From contig NZ_KV440953.1 of the NCBI RefSeq assembly GCF_001636425.1, forward strand, positions 1,438,847 through 1,502,846: a stretch of DNA of 64,000 bases. The letters run 5' to 3'. A program made the translations under genes and the position numbers. The stretch's first letter is position 1; every line of letters starts with the position of its first letter. A model generated the notes under the pieces. That model saw nothing but the letters and a program-made list of their open reading frames with translations, did no database searches and was not told where the DNA came from. Origin of the DNA: Heyndrickxia acidicola. GTDB lineage: Bacteria > Bacillota > Bacilli > Bacillales > Bacillaceae_C. Shown piece by piece: positions 61,783 through 64,000 of the stretch.

Positions 61783-61841
61783 CTTTAATGCGTTAAATCA
61801 CAAAAGGGGCCTGACCCCTTTTGTGATTTAACGCATTAAAG
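61783..61841. repeat. Perfect 27-bp inverted repeat with GGGG-cctga-CCCC centre
   Basis: Arm 61,783-61,809 (starts ctttaatgcgttaaatcac) is exactly complementary to 61,815-61,841 around the 5-nt loop cctga. Shares the GGGGnCnGACCCCttttgtg core with the palindrome at 20,289-20,325 and with aaaggggatagacccctttaa near 46,058-46,080. No gene in the surrounding 200 bp. Confidence 0.92.
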
Positions 61842-61858
61842 TTTCCTTACCACATTTA

Positions 61859-61898
61859 AAAAGCACACCGCTTCATTGTCTTGTGAGGTGTGCTTTAT
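61859..61898 (-). terminator. Terminator of the quinone oxidoreductase gene
   Basis: aaagcacacc (to 61,869) pairs with ggtgtgcttt (from 61,888). On the minus strand it is followed by TTT and further Ts. Confidence 0.88.
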
Positions 61899-61906
61899 TT
61901 TTCATT

Positions 61907-62881
61907 TTAAGGTTTTAAAATCAGTTTTCCCATTGTTTGTCTTCCCTGAAGGATGGAATGAACATCTGCCGCTTCCACTAATGGGTATTCTCCCCCTAAG
62001 GTCAGCTCTAGTTTCCCATCCATTACATACCCGATTAATTCCTGAAGACTTTCCTGCAGCAATGCCTGATTTCTCATAATTTGCGGAAGGAAAAAGCCAA
62101 TGACAGATTGATTTTTTCCCATTAACGAAGAAGGATAGAATTTTTCCTGTTTTCCACTGGCAACTCCATAAATGACAAGTCTTCCAAATGGTGCCAGGCA
62201 TTTTAAGGTTTTACGGAATATCTCGCCTCCCGCCATTTCCAATGCAACATCGACGCCTTTCCCTTCCGTAATATCCTGTACTTCAGCCTCCCAATGTTCC
62301 TCTGTATAATTAATGGTATAATCAGCACCCAGTTTTTTGGCCAGCGCCAGCTTTTCTGCAGAACTCGCTGTGGCAATCACTTTTCCTGCACCAAACAGCT
62401 TAGCCAGTTGAACAGCAAGGGAACCCACACCCCCTGCTGCCGCATGGATTAACACTGTCTCTCCCTTTTCAAGTCTTCCCATGGTTTTCAAGATATGGTA
62501 GGCACTTAATCCTTGAAGAGGGAGCGCAGCTGCTTTTTGAAAATCCATTCCCTCTGGCAATGGAATTAATGCACTTTCATGAGCAGTCGCATAATCTGCA
62601 TAGCCGCCGGATTCTATCAGCACGGCCACAGGGCTCCCGGCCTTTATTTTTGTTACCTTAGCTCCTGTTTCCGTAACAATTCCTGCTATTTCCGCTCCCG
62701 GAACAAACGGCAGAGGGGTGGGAATGACATAATGTCCTTCACGCCGGGCAGTATCGGCATAATTGACTCCAATAGCTTTAATTTCAATTAAAACCTCTTT
62801 ATCGGCAGGTACCGGACGGTCGCATTGAATAATTTTTAATACTTCCGGTCCTCCGTATTCCGATAGTTGAACAGCTTTCAT
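61907..62881 (-). CDS. NADPH:quinone oxidoreductase family protein (MDR, zinc-free)
   Basis: 324 aa medium-chain dehydrogenase/reductase of the quinone oxidoreductase type. MKAVQLSEYGGPEVLKI start, IGVNYADTARREG, PGAEIAGIV, and the nucleotide-binding HAAAGGVGSLAVQLAKLFGA with Rossmann glycines. The catalytic-zinc Cys/His of alcohol dehydrogenases are absent, as in QOR enzymes. Reduces quinones or enones with NADPH by family analogy. AAAGGAGG precedes the ATG. It follows the acyl-CoA dehydrogenase gene after 44 bp, so co-transcription is likely. Confidence 0.9.
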   Translation of the reverse strand: MKAVQLSEYGGPEVLKIIQCDRPVPADKEVLIEIKAIGVNYADTARREGHYVIPTPLPFVPGAEIAGIVTETGAKVTKIKAGSPVAVLIESGGYADYATAHESALIPLPEGMDFQKAAALPLQGLSAYHILKTMGRLEKGETVLIHAAAGGVGSLAVQLAKLFGAGKVIATASSAEKLALAKKLGADYTINYTEEHWEAEVQDITEGKGVDVALEMAGGEIFRKTLKCLAPFGRLVIYGVASGKQEKFYPSSLMGKNQSVIGFFLPQIMRNQALLQESLQELIGYVMDGKLELTLGGEYPLVEAADVHSILQGRQTMGKLILKP

Positions 62882-62925
62882 TGTAAATTCCTCCTTTGAT
62901 TCTTATTAATGTATTATTTAAATCC

Positions 62926-64000
62926 TTATACCAAATAGCGTTCAGTCAACAGAAAGGCATCAGCAATCCTTCTATTTCTCAAGGTTGTTCCAGATGCACT
63001 TAAGCTGGACAGCTCAGTTATGATCAACTGAATCATCGGGAGAACCTCCTTGCCCGATACTGCACCTGAGATCAGTTTTCGGGCGTACCCTTCTACTTTC
63101 CGGAGTGCCTCATCTACAATGGAAGCCGATAAATCATATTTCACCTGCTCCTTTTCCAGCCCATTCTTCTCAATTGCCTTGAGGGAGCGATAAACAGATG
63201 ATTCTGCTGCATAAAGCTGGATGCCAATATTTGAAAGCGCCATAAGGGCTTCTTGCTCTTCAGAAAGGTCCGCTCCAAACCGTTGATAAAGGATACCTGC
63301 ACAATAAAGGAAAATTCTGCGGATGGAAGCAACAGCAGCTTGTTCACGCGCCATTTCCTCTGCTCCATCGGCCGTCCTTTTCATTTTGAGCTCCAAAATG
63401 GCGTCCTGGATGTATTCTTCTAAAGGAATCATCCCCTTTGCCGCTTTCTTAAATAAGGAAAGAGGAATTAACAAGCGGTTAATCTCATTGGTTCCTTCAA
63501 AAATCCGATTAATTCTCGCGTCTCGATACATTCTTTCAATTTTATATTCTTTTATGAAACCTGCCCCGCCGTGCAGCTGCAGCGCTTCATCAACAGTGAA
63601 ATCCAGCATTTCTGAGCTAAAAACCTTACAAACGGCACATTCTGCTGCAAATTCACTTAAGCTTTGTCCTATCAGCCTGTAGTCATTGGATTGATAAAGA
63701 TCACCCAATGCCCCTTCTAATAAAGAAGCCGTTCGGTACTGCAAAGATTCAGCTGCATAAAGAGCTGAGGCCATGCTTGCAAGTTTTTCTTTGGTAGCAC
63801 CAAAATCAGAAATGGATTTCTTAAATTGTTTTCTTACTTTTACAAAGTTCAGTGTTTGTTCAAAGGCTTTTTTCGCACCTCCCAAACAGGCTGAACCCAA
63901 GTTGAAACGGCCCAGGTTCAAAACATTCAGTGCGATGACATGCCCCTTGCCAATTTCTCCTAATACATTCTCCACAGGAACTTCGCAATCCTCAAAGATA
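62926..64000 (-). CDS. fadE: Acyl-CoA dehydrogenase, C-terminal part (FadE-like, cut by window edge)
   Basis: The gene runs in from beyond position 64,000. Here about 358 codons are visible, entering with FEDCEVPVENVLGEIGKGHV, the block before the helical C-terminal domain. FAD and substrate contacts follow: RKQFKKSISDFGATKEKLA, QLHGGAGFIKEYKIERMYRD and INRIFEGTNEINR. A further C-terminal extension of about 170 residues ends TLRNRRIADAFLLTERYLV, as in the long Bacillus FadE (YusJ, about 594 aa) of the fadNAE beta-oxidation operon. Catalyses the first step of fatty-acid beta-oxidation. fadN and fadA would be expected beyond the window edge. Confidence 0.85.
   Translation of the reverse strand, partial: IFEDCEVPVENVLGEIGKGHVIALNVLNLGRFNLGSACLGGAKKAFEQTLNFVKVRKQFKKSISDFGATKEKLASMASALYAAESLQYRTASLLEGALGDLYQSNDYRLIGQSLSEFAAECAVCKVFSSEMLDFTVDEALQLHGGAGFIKEYKIERMYRDARINRIFEGTNEINRLLIPLSLFKKAAKGMIPLEEYIQDAILELKMKRTADGAEEMAREQAAVASIRRIFLYCAGILYQRFGADLSEEQEALMALSNIGIQLYAAESSVYRSLKAIEKNGLEKEQVKYDLSASIVDEALRKVEGYARKLISGAVSGKEVLPMIQLIITELSSLSASGTTLRNRRIADAFLLTERYLV

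Noticed and set aside
1-64000. CRISPR arrays, rRNA, tRNA genes, prophage or intact transposase
   Set aside because: None could be found. Repeats present are interspersed and not regularly spaced with unique spacers.

Overview
The window is low-G+C Firmicute chromosome, almost certainly from a Bacillaceae member in the broad Bacillus sensu lato group. The evidence is the set of Bacillus-type genes (tnrA, cdaS, glpP/glpD, a SleL/YaaH-like spore glucosaminidase, a large KatE catalase behind a SigB promoter, fbpA, uvsE, pssA, a YflT-type stress protein), the classical gene order argC-argJ-argB-argD-carA-carB-argF, strong AGGAGG ribosome binding sites, frequent TTG starts and intrinsic terminators. 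No rRNA, tRNA, CRISPR array, intact transposase or prophage is visible. Species cannot be named from the sequence.

Layout. 1-9.9 kb: partial glutamate-synthase-like gene, LysM/GH18 hydrolase, molybdopterin oxidoreductase, katE, a luciferase-like monooxygenase and a small hydrolase. 10-14.4 kb: CHY zinc-finger protein, membrane-anchored beta-lactamase-fold protein, DoxX and small membrane proteins. 14.5-19.3 kb: folD under a ZTP riboswitch (with a possible PurR operator), then the mnmH-selD selenouridine pair divergent from a permease. 19.4-29 kb: fbpA, tnrA with a consensus TnrA box, DCC protein, uvsE, methyltransferase, branched-chain aminotransferase, DUF3900 protein, cdaS and a CspB-like cold-shock protein. 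29-45.5 kb: MFS exporter, SEC-C protein, M20 dipeptidase, stress protein, MBL hydrolase, acyl-CoA ligase, DinB-fold, GNAT, pssA, amidase. 46-58.8 kb: two adjacent arginine operons, argCJBD-carAB-argF and argGH, with ArgR-type boxes and sigma-A promoters. 58.8-64 kb: glpD with a GlpP-type leader terminator, glpP, a quinone oxidoreductase and the 3' part of a FadE-like acyl-CoA dehydrogenase.

The genes are mostly ordinary housekeeping and stress functions. What is unusual is the intergenic DNA. It is crowded with at least five families of short interspersed repeats, many of them abutting stop codons. Family I (about 160 bp) has imperfect terminal inverted repeats of the form GGCTsTTTTCG and, in the clearest copies, 8-bp target duplications. 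Family II (about 110 bp) is palindromic and has one perfect 8-bp duplication. Both look like non-autonomous elements (MITEs), possibly mobilised by an ISL3-type transposase that is not in the window. Family III (350-500 bp) ends in a long hairpin that appears to serve as the terminator of neighbouring genes. Families IV and V are GC-richer repeats of a type widespread in Bacillaceae.

Start codons were moved from the longest reading frame to internal ATG/TTG codons wherever a clear ribosome binding site required it. Two membrane microproteins too short for routine gene calling are reported at 13,216-13,308 and 45,766-45,846.
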